Assembly (NCBI GenBank): GCA_012295275.1
Contig: CM022668.1
Coordinates: 12,555,522 to 12,619,521 of the forward strand
Direction: 5' to 3'
Length of the DNA stretch: 64,000 bases
Source: Chrysomallon squamiferum
Taxonomy: Eukaryota; Mollusca; Gastropoda; Neomphalida; Peltospiridae
The position numbers and the translations under genes were made by a program. Shown one piece after another: positions 12,115 through 23,283 of the stretch (its first letter is position 1; every line of letters starts with the position of its first letter). The notes under the pieces were generated by a model, which ran no database searches, was not told where the DNA came from, and saw only the letters and a list, made by a program, of their open reading frames with translations.

Positions 12115-13822
12115 ATTCTTTCCCTTCTTTTTTTTTCTGTGGGTCTGCTTTTTAAAAATTACTTCCATGAGATATATCTACCACTGGAAACACAGGTAAA
12201 AGCACTTTCTGGAATGGGAAAAAATAATGATGAATAACACTTAGCAACATTGATCCTACAGCCATATCATTCATGAAAAAAGCTTTAATGAATAAAAATT
12301 AACAGTTTGGAATTTTTTATTTTTTTTTTTTTTTTTTTTTACCTGATTAAATATACTCAAGGCTAATTAGTTGAAACAACCTCGAGACAAAACTTGTTTA
12401 TGAAGCATTTAAAAAGTGAAAATTAAAATCAAGACTGCAGTATAATGGTTGCCTGCAGCAATGGAGAACAGAAATTTATCCGTAATAAAAATTGTGATAA
12501 ACAGTTTACTGAACACATTTTTTTTTTTTTTTTTAAATCCAATCTGATAAAGCAAAACAAAATCCAAATTTGATGTCTTACACAAAAATGTATTCAACAA
12601 ATATTCAGACAATTTGATTGTCTAAATATATATTATTAGGTATCATCCTAGGATTATTTTAGAACCAGAAAACCACTAAAATATGATATCCTAAAGTAAC
12701 TACAGCAATTTGAAGCAAAGTGTGGGTCATATAATTAAAATTTTCAGTTCTCACAGATGAATAATAAGGTAGTATATATTTCTATAAAAATTATAGAATC
12801 TGTGTATGTGTTTGTGAATGTGTGTGTATTCATACTTCACTTTAAAAGGTTAATTATTCTGATAATATCTATAATTTGTCACAGTTTGGTACAGTGTTTA
12901 AAAATATATATATAAATAAAATAATAATACCTTTCGCATTCCTCATTACAGCTGTTCATTATTGACATCATTGTCCTGTAAATATTGACTTTGCTAATTT
13001 AGACATCTGTGACATAAAAAAAAAGTAAAAAGGAAGTAGATTTAAAATGCATCATTTATATGTAAGCATATAATATTCATAATAATAACTATCGATTATA
13101 AAACATTTAGAGTGCTGGGTTTTTTTGGGGATCTCATTAAAAGTTATTATTTTTTTCATTTAGACCTTCTTTGTCTTTTTCTTTTAAGTTACTTTGAATG
13201 AGCAAATTAAAGTTAATTATTCAAAATGTGCAACAAAGATGGAACAACTTCGTATGAAATTAAAATATGAAATAATATATGAAATTAAAAAAAAGAAAGA
13301 TTTTTTTTAATAAAAATGTTAATTATTTTATTAATTAGTAAATAGTAGTAGTAGTGACAAAAAAACACTGTTTAGATGTTATCACTTTAATCTTAATAGA
13401 AATGGACAATGCACTTATGCTACTTTTAATCAGCATTTTTCATCAGTATGAGAAATATATCTTTCGTGAATTGAGTTTTGATAGAAAACAATGAACTGCA
13501 CATGAAAGGAAGAAGATGTTCGTGGGTTAGCACAGTTTTTGCTTTAATGATCAAGTGATGGACCATAATCAAGAAGACTTTAAGAATAAAGATTGTTATG
13601 AAAGACATACATGTGTATGGACAAATGGTGGATAGAAGAAAGAAATTATAAAAAAATTGTTTAAAAAAAAATAAAAAAATATTACCTTATAATGGAGATT
13701 GCTCCCTTGGTAAAAACTCCACAATAAACATAAAACAGAAAATTGTCCAGTTTTAAGATTTTAATGCTATACATTTTTCACAGGTGTTATTTTAATCAAC
13801 TTTTTGTGCACATTTTCAGCTG
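9867..13822. other. AT-rich 3' UTR/intergenic stretch with no gene recognised
   Basis: Poly-T runs, an (ATT)n tract, (CT)n at 12052-12109 and A/T-rich unique sequence. The stretch near 12015-12040 contains TTATTTCCCTTCTT, like the AAGGGAAATAA cores of dispersed mollusc repeats. I see no exon with coding composition and could not choose a MYLK polyadenylation site. Confidence 0.5.
10478..10632. repeat. ~30-bp minisatellite, five units
   Basis: Units of the form 'TTGTAGGAGCCATTTTTTAT' + 'TCTGTCAAAAA' drift to 'TTACAGAAACCGTTTTAAAA'. They lie downstream of MYLK, in 3' UTR or intergenic DNA. An (ATT)n tract lies at 10228-10316 just upstream. Confidence 0.7.
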
Positions 13823-14509
13823 TTATTTTCTGTATACATGTTCTTTTACAGATTTGCCACAATTACAATACCAGTCAGAAAAGAAATTCCAATCTTCAAA
13901 CATGTCGATATGTTCAAATGTTTTGAGTCTATGTTGTCGTACATCTAACAGCATTTCTTTCGAACTGTGAAATATGATATGATCTTTAACATCATCTATT
14001 TTAAAACAAATAGCTTCTTCACCAGAAAACTCGTAACTTAATTTTATTCTGTATACTGATGTTTCTGTAACTATCTTTGTTTTTAACTGTGTATTTATCT
14101 CACGGTTTGAAATGCTGTAAAATGAAACATCTTTCACAAGAACAGTATCATGAGTCTGAAAATAATAATGACAGTCTTTAACATCAAATACAGACTTCAG
14201 TTCTTTCTTATGTTGCATCACGTAATCCTTTATGTGTTCACATGAAGCATCATATATCAAGTCGCAGAAATAGTTATCTTCAACACTGTATTCTTCCATA
14301 ATGCTATCATCGATAATGGAAGCATGACCAGTGGTCAGTCTTAACTTTTTTTCATCCAAACACATGTTGATAAAATCACATATCGCACAGTCTGCTTTTT
14401 CCATGTAATTAACAAATCTGAAATCATAGTTTTCGTCAAATGAATAATCTTCTTTTCTTCTTATTCCAATGCAGCTCACTATATATAATGTTTTATTCCA
14501 GAAATCCAT
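13823..14509 (-). CDS. Unrecognised intronless ORF, 228 residues, cysteine-containing
   Basis: The longest uninterrupted frame in the window apart from the MYLK 3' exon, and not low-complexity: it uses all amino acids and contains ordered acidic/aromatic stretches. Visible features are three cysteine clusters (CAICDFINMC near residue 42; CDLIYDASC near 80; WYCNCGK near 214) and many Asp/Glu/Phe/Tyr residues. There is no signal peptide or membrane segment. I recognise no family, and the cysteine spacing matches no zinc finger I can name. The start ATG at 14507-14509 sits 10 bases after a TTCAG that could be an acceptor, so a 5' UTR intron is possible. The gene is convergent with MYLK. It could be a lineage-specific gene, a retrocopy or a fragment of an old mobile element. 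Moderately sure it is coding, unsure of everything else. Confidence 0.5.
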   Translation of the reverse strand: MDFWNKTLYIVSCIGIRRKEDYSFDENYDFRFVNYMEKADCAICDFINMCLDEKKLRLTTGHASIIDDSIMEEYSVEDNYFCDLIYDASCEHIKDYVMQHKKELKSVFDVKDCHYYFQTHDTVLVKDVSFYSISNREINTQLKTKIVTETSVYRIKLSYEFSGEEAICFKIDDVKDHIIFHSSKEMLLDVRQHRLKTFEHIDMFEDWNFFSDWYCNCGKSVKEHVYRK

Positions 14510-14822
14510 GATTGTTAACCTGAACGAAATGATGAAAGTGATTTAATTCACACAGGAACATGTAGTATAAAATTTTAAAAAAGTTCCAAATATATATCAG
14601 AACACTAAAAAAAAAAAAAACTATTTCAGGAAATTGTGAAATACATAAGTGGTTTATTTATTTAAAGCGCAGTTTTTTTCAAAACCATGCAGAGTGGGTT
14701 CACATGCCCTTTTATTTTAAACTTTGACCCCCCTCTTGGAAACTCCCCCAGGGTATGCTCTACAAACCATTAATATATATATATTTATAACCATACTATG
14801 TTTTATATAATAACAAAATAAT

Positions 14823-14865
<43 letters not shown>

Positions 14866-15336
14866 CTATGTATAATAAAGTTACGTACATACACATGTAG
14901 ATGCATGTATGCATTATACATACATACGTACACATATGCATAAATATTTTTACTTACATAAATAGAAATGTAAGTACTTACATACATGCACATAAAATAA
15001 ATGCATAAATAATAACTGAGTAGTTTAATGGAGTAGTTATTACCATAATGTATAATAATAAAGACATAAAAACTATATAAAAAAAAAATGAAAATCTTAA
15101 TACATGCAGTGTAATATTAAAATAACTGATAACTGTTACAGAGGTGACATGTAATTTAATAATCTTCAGCATTAATCATTACATCTGTTGCAATAACATG
15201 AGGATTAAGTCTTCATAAATGAGCTATTTTGAAGAATAATAATTATTTTTGAAAAAAAAAAAAAAAAAAAAACCAATACATAGTTCGTTTTTCAACCATT
15301 TATTTTCAAAATCAATATATTATATAGCATTCTTAG

Positions 15337-15464
15337 CAGGAGCATAACCAGGTTTGAAAGCTAAGGGGAGCTGGAACATAAATTTTTAATTTTTTTAAAA
15401 ATAGCGAATATTTTTTAAACTCATTTTTCATTCTTATTTTGTATTTAAAATCAGAACACAATTT

Positions 15465-15513
<49 letters not shown>

Positions 15514-15772
15514 TATATATATATAACAAAAACAAAGGGTGTTATTTATTTATTTTAATTTTTAACCTAAGGTGAAAACAAAACGAAGTAAAATGTCTGA
15601 TGCAACTGCAACTAGAACTTTCGTCTAGGCTTCACTACAGCAGTATCTGTTACTTTATTACATTTCACGTCGGTAACTTATTGTCTTTCAGTGTGGAGGA
15701 AAAGATAACTCCGTCTACACTTGCCCGCAGCCGAGCTAAGGCAGTTCAAAACAATGGGATTTTGGTCGATAA

Positions 15773-15835
<63 letters not shown>

Positions 15836-15982
15836 TTTTTTTTTAAAGTAGCAGCAGCAGAAGAAATAAAATCAATAAAAAAAAAAAAAAAAATAAAATA
15901 AATATAAATATAAATAAAAATAAAATAGAATAAAATAAAATAAAATAAATAAGCTCCCCTTCTCTCATTAGCTACGCCACTG
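15337..15982. mobile_element. Non-autonomous hAT-type element, old
   Basis: The left end reads CAGGAGCATAACCAGG...AAGGGGAGCT. The right end, on the - strand, reads CAGTGGCGTAGCTAATGAGA followed by GAAGGGGAGCTT. The CAGTGGCGTAGCTA tip is typical of hAT terminal inverted repeats. The interior is about 600 bp with TA and AAT microsatellites and no transposase. Flanking octamers ATTCTTAG and ATTGTATT agree at only 4 of 8 positions, so the target-site duplication is worn or the boundaries are slightly off. Confidence 0.6.
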
Positions 15983-16468
15983 ATTGTATTGTTCGTATTA
16001 TTCTTTCCCATAATTAGAAAGATTATATGATAAATAATTATGTAAAAATAATAATAATAATAATAATAATAAAATAAAATTAAAAAAAAAAAAAAAAATG
16101 ATGGGAAAAGAAATTAAAGTTAAACAAAATAATAATAATAATGATGGCAATGACGCGAGAAACAGACGTCACAAATTTTATTGTAAAAATCGATAACAAA
16201 CCCACTACCACCCCCCAAAAAAAACTTCAGTAATAATAATGAGAAGAAGAAGAAAAAAACAAAATAATATCATATTTACTTAGTTTATGTGCTTATGTTT
16301 AGTTAAGCTAAATCTGGTGACAATCAATGAATTTAAAAAAAAAAAAAAAAGAAGATTATCACGTTTTTTACACGCTTCCTGTAAATGAAATTAATACATG
16401 ATTTGGTATTAGCAGAAGGGAAATGGAAAATACAAAAGTGAATATGAAACATCATAACAACATGTGTG

Positions 16469-16470
<2 letters not shown>

Positions 16471-16536
<66 letters not shown>
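16471..16536. repeat. (GA)n microsatellite
   Basis: Uninterrupted GA dinucleotides over about 66 bp. The neighbouring 16000-17600 is A-rich, with AAT tracts and a poly-A tract at 17466-17520, and no gene is seen. Confidence 0.95.
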
Positions 16537-16540
<4 letters not shown>

Positions 16541-17639
16541 TGTTCATGCGTGTATATCTTGTGTGTGTATGTAGGTACGTATATATCAATATTTAATACA
16601 AAACTCGCTAAGGTTACTTTGACCTCCAGCCCTTATAACAAAGCTTTAGAATAACAAAACAATTAAACAGTTTTTTAACGGAGTAAACAATAAAACCCAA
16701 CATACACACAAACATAAATTTGCAGTGTACGAGATATTAACTAGCAGCAGGCTATATGATCGATCGATAAAAAAAATATATAATAATAAAATAAAAAACA
16801 AATTTGTTTTAAAAAATTAAAAATAAATAAATAAAATAATTAAAAGAAAAAGAAATAAAGAAATAGATAAAGGCCTATTCACTAACATGTATCTATTGTT
16901 GCATATCAACGATTAACAGCGTTGATTGTCTTTGTCAGTAACGGATCCATTGTTTTCAGAAAGGACGCCATTTTAGTGAAAGATAATAGATATAACTGAG
17001 AAAATGCCTGCAGTTATCGTAGTTCTTTAATAGCATTACAAAGATTAGCGATATTTTATTATTGTTGCTCTTATCTTTTTGCTATTTTGTTATTCTTGTT
17101 ATCGTTACAGCTAGTGTTGTTATTATTATTTCTGTTGTTGTTATTGCTGCTATTATTATTGTCGTTATTTTTGCTATTTTGGGGTTGTTGGTTGTTGTTA
17201 TTATGTGTTTATTTATTTTTCATTATTATTAATAATTAAAAATGGCGTTTAACTTCTATCAAAAATACATGACAAATAATTCAAGGAGCTAGAGACGAAC
17301 ACAACGAAAATTAACGAATTTAAAAATATACATTAAACGGCAACACACATTTCACATCAGCAATCTACTTAGATCTTTTATCCAAAATCTTTATTTATAA
17401 TTAAACAATAACAAGAAAAACCAGTTAAACAAAAACTGCATTCTTAAAATATTTTATAAATAGGAAAAAAAAAAAAAAAAAAAAAAAAAAAATTAAAGAA
17501 AAAAAAAAAAAAAGAAAAAAAGACGATGAAGAAGAAAACAAAAACGAAGAGGAAAATATTAACGGAATAATTATAAAGTGATTCACTCCATTTCAGGGTA
17601 CTAAGTTTCTGTTTAAATCATTATTAACATAAATTTCGT

Positions 17640-18020
17640 ATTCATTTTTGTAACTTTTCGTATTTGCCGCCGTTACACTGATGCAACCGGCTGCTGGGTG
17701 ACAATATTTGAGGACGTGCTATAGTACACGTACACAGTAGTTTATTAAAGACTTCCAGATATTTCATTTCGCAACGTGTATGTACATTTATATGATACAT
17801 AGTCACATATGACACAAGTCAACAACATCTTCTGATACTACGGACGCGTGGACGCCTGTTGATATAACCACAGCGACGACGGCTTATGCAATCTCGGCGA
17901 ACGTTTTCATTGGCTGGCTTTCTGGTGTGATCCAAGAGCCCGTGTACCGGTTGGCCCCGAACGAGCATAACGCACCTCTATCGGGCGAAGTTGACAGTGG
18001 CACGTTCGTGGTGGTTCGTT
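17640..18020 (+). promoter_or_regulatory. Probable desaturase promoter / 5' UTR region with NF-Y and SRE-like sites
   Basis: This stretch stands out as GC- and CpG-richer than its surroundings (GACGCGTGGACGCC, CACAGCGACGACGG). It holds ATTGG at 17909-17913, an inverted CCAAT box. Eight bases later comes CTGGTGTGAT at 17922-17931, whose reverse complement ATCACACCAG matches 8 of 10 bases of the sterol regulatory element ATCACCCCAC. It is the only promoter-like stretch upstream of the desaturase on this side, whose first coding exon follows an acceptor at 23245 and so needs an upstream noncoding exon. AAAGG|GTAATT near 18102 is a possible donor. Assignment is inference. Confidence 0.45.
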
Positions 18021-20009
18021 CTGGATTAAAAAAAAAAAAGAAGAGAGCATCTAAATGATAGTCAAGCATTTCGAATTTTCGTGAAAAAAAAATATTCAAA
18101 GGGTAATTATGTATTCTGTAATGTAGCAGTTGTGTTATTATTTTTCTTGTTTTGCATTATATCTCTTTTACGATTTCTTTTGTTACTAGTAAATGTTTTC
18201 ATCCTTTTAGACTTTTTCTTTTTAATATGTAGATCGCAAAAAAAAAATCAGTGTTTAACACTGACATCTGTTCAGACTATAAAAATTGTGATTAATTAGT
18301 GATAAATGAAGTCATATATTATTTGCAGTGAAAATCATAAATCATTATTAAGTATTTGTAGCATTTGTCGTGCACTTTTTCTATGAGTTTGTGTTGATGG
18401 TTTTAGTTTAGGAACACGAGTTATCGAGATGTATCTTATTTTCGAAACTCAAACGTGTACCAAAAGGACAATGATGTTAGTACTAAAAAAATTAATTAGT
18501 GGGGAAGGAAATGAAAAAGTTATAATAATTTAAAACATTTTCGAATTTAATGAACTTAAAAATACATAATAAATATTTTACTCATAAAACATCGATGAAC
18601 GTGATGACGTAATGTCATTGACAAAGATGAACATTTTCTGTTTTATTTAATAAGTTGCATTCCTTTTTTTTCTTTTTTAAAATTATAATTAAGTGGAGAA
18701 TATTTTTGACATTTGCTTAAAATTATTATCTTTAATATTATGCAGTATCTGCACATTTATTTTAACCTCAAGAGTACTTATTTTGATGGTGCAAAACTAT
18801 AATTATATATAAAAAAATTGTGTTTAAGTTATAGTTAGCTTTATTTTCACTGTCTAAAGCTATTTTATATAAGTATAAATATAAAACCAGCATTACCAGA
18901 CATACAGACATGGTGTTATACAGAAGTATTCAATCTAGACGTGCTTATTCTTCATTTTATTTAATATCTTCTTTTTGCACAATAAAATGTATGTAGGTTA
19001 TTTGTCATGCATCATAAGTATCAGTCACTGAACCATAAGACATTCTGTGAAATAGGTAATGAAATCAACCATGACAGAGGACAGTGAAAGTTCAGAATTG
19101 GTGTGGGTTTTTGCAGTTTGTTGTAGTCAGTGTTCCAGTTTGGTTTTTAACTAACATTTCTAACCTTTGAGCCTCCCAATCACCCATACAACACATGTAG
19201 CCCATCCCCGATTTATCCCAGGCAAAATGGCTGAAATATGCTATATCCACTATTAGTTAAAAAAAAACACTTAACCATTTGTGCCTTAGAAATACATTAA
19301 TTTTCATAAGATAATTAACATAATGCAACAAAAATGGTTCAGTTTATTTATGATTCATAATATAATAAAATTTTAACTCTTCAAGTCCAAAGGGATAAAT
19401 TTTTTTTATATTTGATTATGTAACTGATTAAAGAAATGCAATAAAAATAATTAAAGTTTATTTATTTAATAATCTTAAAGTGTCATGATTACAGAATTTT
19501 ATTTCGTCTTGTTAAAGGAACGTTGCAGAATAGCACATTTTTTATTTCCCCTTTTTTTATAACCTGTATGAAATTTGTTTTTTTAAATTACTATTCATAA
19601 CTTAACCTTCGTAAATAATTTAGTAAAAACTAACTGACAAATATTAATTAGTATAATACAAAAAATCATTAACAATTGCTGCTGTTTTCTTAACGAAAAG
19701 GTTCATAATTATAAAACGTCAATTTTACCAGTTTTATGCAAGCAGTTATATAGTAGTTCAGCAAACTAAACAATATTAAAGACGTGGTAATATTAATAGG
19801 GTAGCCAATGAACGTTTTATTCATTTGACACTGCAAATCATTCTGCATTTTTTCGAGACCACTTCACAGTTCTAAAATACATCACATACTTTTGTTGATA
19901 TGTATTTCACAATGTTAAATTTGAATGTCCCCGATGTTGATATCAAATTAGCTGGTTTTTTATTGTGTCATTGTTATTTGTGAATGACTCTGGTTTGAGG
20001 TATTACTGG

Positions 20010-20290
20010 ACCTCAGTATCAAACCGGTATGATGCTACTATTGCACTAATTACCATTCCAAACACAGCTCTAAAATGATCAATCCTAGTTGGTGCTGTTG
20101 TCAGGATATTTACTATTCCAACCAAAGCTCTTATATGATAAATCATCCTTGTTGCTGCTTTTAGACTATTGTTCCAAATATCTTTTATATTATAAAACTT
20201 CCTTAATGCTGCTATAAGGCTGTTTATTTTTCCAACTAAATCTTTCACATAGTCAGTCTTCCAATCATTCTGTTTGCTATTCAAATCAAA
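20010..20290. repeat. ~60-bp degenerate tandem repeat, about four units
   Basis: Units carry 'attCCAAACACAGCTCTAAAATGAT' and 'ccTwGTTGsTGCTGTT' spaced about 60 bp apart. An open frame of 93 codons on the - strand exists because the unit length is near a multiple of three. Its residues repeat with the DNA, so I read it as a minisatellite, not a gene. Confidence 0.6.
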
Positions 20291-20324
20291 ACTGTGTGAT
20301 GAGGCTGTGAAATGAAATTGATAT

Positions 20325-20420
20325 GCATACCTGTTTATGGGAAGGTTTGTACAAAAGATCCTTTGCTGCTAACTGAACAAATACTTGGGTGAAAAAATCC
20401 AATAATAATCTCCTGAACGC
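20325..20420 (+). repeat. Diverged copy of a dispersed mollusc repeat
   Basis: Contains TATGGGAAGG then ACAAAAGATCCTTTGCTGCT + AACTGA, resembling the mollusc-wide core 'TGGGAAGGTGCATATAAAAG' + 'ATCCCTTGCTGCTAA'. Other likely copies lie at 23785-23860, 32180-32290, 38925-39062 and 53555-53640. The family is recalled, not searched. Confidence 0.5.
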
Positions 20421-22214
20421 TGGTTTTATCTTGTTGTTTATGTTAATTTAACTAATTGTACCACAACTTGACTGAAGATCATTAATAACATTCTTTATTG
20501 AATTGCATTTAGTAATGAGCAGAGGGCCATGAAAGTTGTGCATGAACTTTAGACAAGAAATACATCAATAACTTTAATGTTCTATGTGCTAAACTTTCCC
20601 GTTGATCTTGCTGAATATTCTCACAAATTGATTATCAATATTTTTTTCTTCACTTTTTGAAGGTCAGATGACAAGTTAGAGAACATTAGCTTATCATAAA
20701 TGACATTTTAAAAGCATTAATATTTGAAAGTTGAAAGCAGTGTAATAAATATAAGCATTAAAATAAGATGTTAATATGATATTAACCTTCTGAATATTAT
20801 AGATACAGATATATATAAAGATATTTGTAAATAAAAAAAAAAATTATTTGTGAAAATTCATGATGTATGTCTTGCATTATGGCAAGGAATATGGAACAGT
20901 TTTAGAAGTGATGAACAATTTTTAAAAATCCATATTTTCTTTTTCCATGCAAATTAAACAATATCGACAATGGGATTTGCTGGTTAAGTCTGATTACTGA
21001 TTCTTTCATTTTTATCACCATGAGAAGAGAGAAAATCTGAATTTACTGAAATGGCAGAGTTTAAGTAGAGATTAATTTCATTCTGAAAATCACATTGATT
21101 TTATTATAATTTAGAAATATTAATTTTTTCTTTTAAATGTTGTTGTTGTTGCTGTTGTTGTTTGTTTATTTTCATACATCAACAGCTACAGACTGTCATG
21201 TTTAATTTTTGTTTTATAATGAGAATGAATCTGATTATATTCTAATAATTTATAAAAGAATGTATTATTTAAATGTTGTTTCAGCAGACTGACCTAATAG
21301 GTATTATGTACTGAATTATTATGCCATAGTAACCATTGGATACTCATTAGTTAACAGCAAAGGATCTTTTTATATGAATCTTACCATATTATATTTTGAT
21401 ATTAACATAGACTGTAACATAATTTGCCACTGTATTTGAGACATATAGCTGTGTTTGGATATGGGATAATAAGTTAATAAGAGAATTAAAAAATATTGAT
21501 CCCTGAATGATTGTGACTGAGTTACAGTTTCTGTTTCAGTGGTAATGAAGTTAATACAATTTAAGTTCATTTCATTACAAAAACTTTGTGAAAAAAACTA
21601 TTATTTATAAACATCTGTTTCTGTATTTTCCTGCCTATGAATTGTGAATGAAGTAATGATTTTAATAAATTGTAAAAAGTAACCAATTTATTTCATTTTT
21701 TTTTAATATTACTGTAATTGAAATCCTTAGATAACAAAGTTAATTGTTACAATTTCGGCATCCAGCTTGGAAATTAATCACATAATATTTGGAATAATGT
21801 AACAAATTGACACTAGTAAATTGCCATATATCTTAATCAAGGTACATATATGTGATAATGATGATACTCAGTATGTGCTAATTATAGACTAAATTACTCT
21901 GCAAATCAATAACAGGTAGCCTATATATAGTTAGTCATTTCATTCCAACTGATGGAGATTTGTCTAATAATTACATCATCTATGCTATATAGCTTGGTTT
22001 TCTTCTTCTGGCTGGGTGTGGTTAGGGGTATGAAGTGGTACCAGTAGGTTTCTTTTCATATTATCCAAACAGAAAATCACGAGTTAAAATTAAATTAACC
22101 ATGAGTACAAAAGTATACAAGAGTTTCATTTTAATGGATAATTCAGTTTAGTAGTATTTTCATAAACACAATTATTATTTTATTTTCAATTATTATTTAA
22201 TATTATTACATATT

Positions 22215-22312
22215 TATACTCTTTTATTTATTTTATTTTATTTTATTTTATTTTATTTTATTTTATTTTATTTTATTTTATTTCATGTTATTTTATTTTA
22301 TTTTATTGAAAA
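22215..22312. repeat. (TTTTA)n microsatellite
   Basis: About 19 near-perfect pentamer units, followed at 22352-22375 by a short AAAAT run on the same strand. Apart from repeats listed separately, 18100-23245 has no recognisable exon and is probably the long first intron of the desaturase. Confidence 0.9.
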
Positions 22313-23100
22313 AGATAACATGAGAATAAAAATAATGATCCCCTTCAAAAAAAATAAAATAAAATAAAATAAAACATAAATATAAATAAATAAAACAATT
22401 AAAATAAATTGATAAATAGGTCATCTAACACATGTCACTACTGATCATGTCACAGCTTTGGTCTCATGCCAGACTTTTCACTGTGAGATGTTTATTGTCC
22501 ATGCATTGTTATCTTTGTAGTAAAATGTGAGCTGTTTGATACAATCATTGTTCTTATTATTATCTGATAATAAAAAAGCAGAAAAGATTTTAACTTTATA
22601 ACTGAGTATGTATCTATCACCTTTGGTCTCATTCCAGACTCTTTTTTGTTGTTGTTGTTGAATGTCATTGGACAGTAGATATATTACAGACCTTAGCATT
22701 TTCATTTAATGTCTGATATATGTGAATCTTTTTAATTTTTTTATATATTATCATCATCATTATTACTTAAGTTGCTACTATAACAGACTGAATATCTGGT
22801 ATTTGAAAATTACTTTTATTTATTTATTTATTTATTTATTTATTAAGCATTTGAGGTCATTATACCATGCATTTCTGCATTTGGTTGATGGCCTACAAAG
22901 TTTGTTTTAGGCACACAGAATTATTAAGAATATTAAATAAAAACTGTCTTCAAATTGTTCATATATCATTAGCATTGATTTTGAAATCTGCAGTACTTGC
23001 TTATTTTATTTTCATAATTTTTACCTTGGAAAATGTTACTAAAGATACTACAGACATACAGATATGTATATCTGAATTTAGGATTTTGTATATTATCTGA

Positions 23101-23154
23101 TTTTAAAATTGTTTTGCTTCAGTAAAATATTACTGAAACAAAACAATTTTAAAA
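23101..23154. other. Near-perfect palindrome (25-bp arms, 4-nt loop)
   Basis: Left arm 23101-23125 and right arm 23130-23154 are complementary at 24 of 25 positions, separated by AATA. It lies about 90 bp before the acceptor of the first coding desaturase exon. The RNA would form a strong hairpin, but it is short for a microRNA precursor. Confidence 0.9.
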
Positions 23155-23283
23155 CCTATCGCTTTCCTTGGGCAAGAACAACTGTTTGCATCAAACGCTA
23201 GCATTTGCTTAAATATTAAGATTTTTGTAACTGAATGATTTCCAGGAGAGACAAGAAGAAGAAGAAGCCAGCAGACTGTAAAC

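Noticed and set aside
14717-14993. - strand frames of 65-74 codons
   Set aside because: TA and CATA microsatellite translations.
17884-18099. 71-codon frame on the - strand in the CpG-richer stretch
   Set aside because: Ends in a poly-Phe from a poly-A run; better explained as promoter/5' UTR sequence. No family resemblance.
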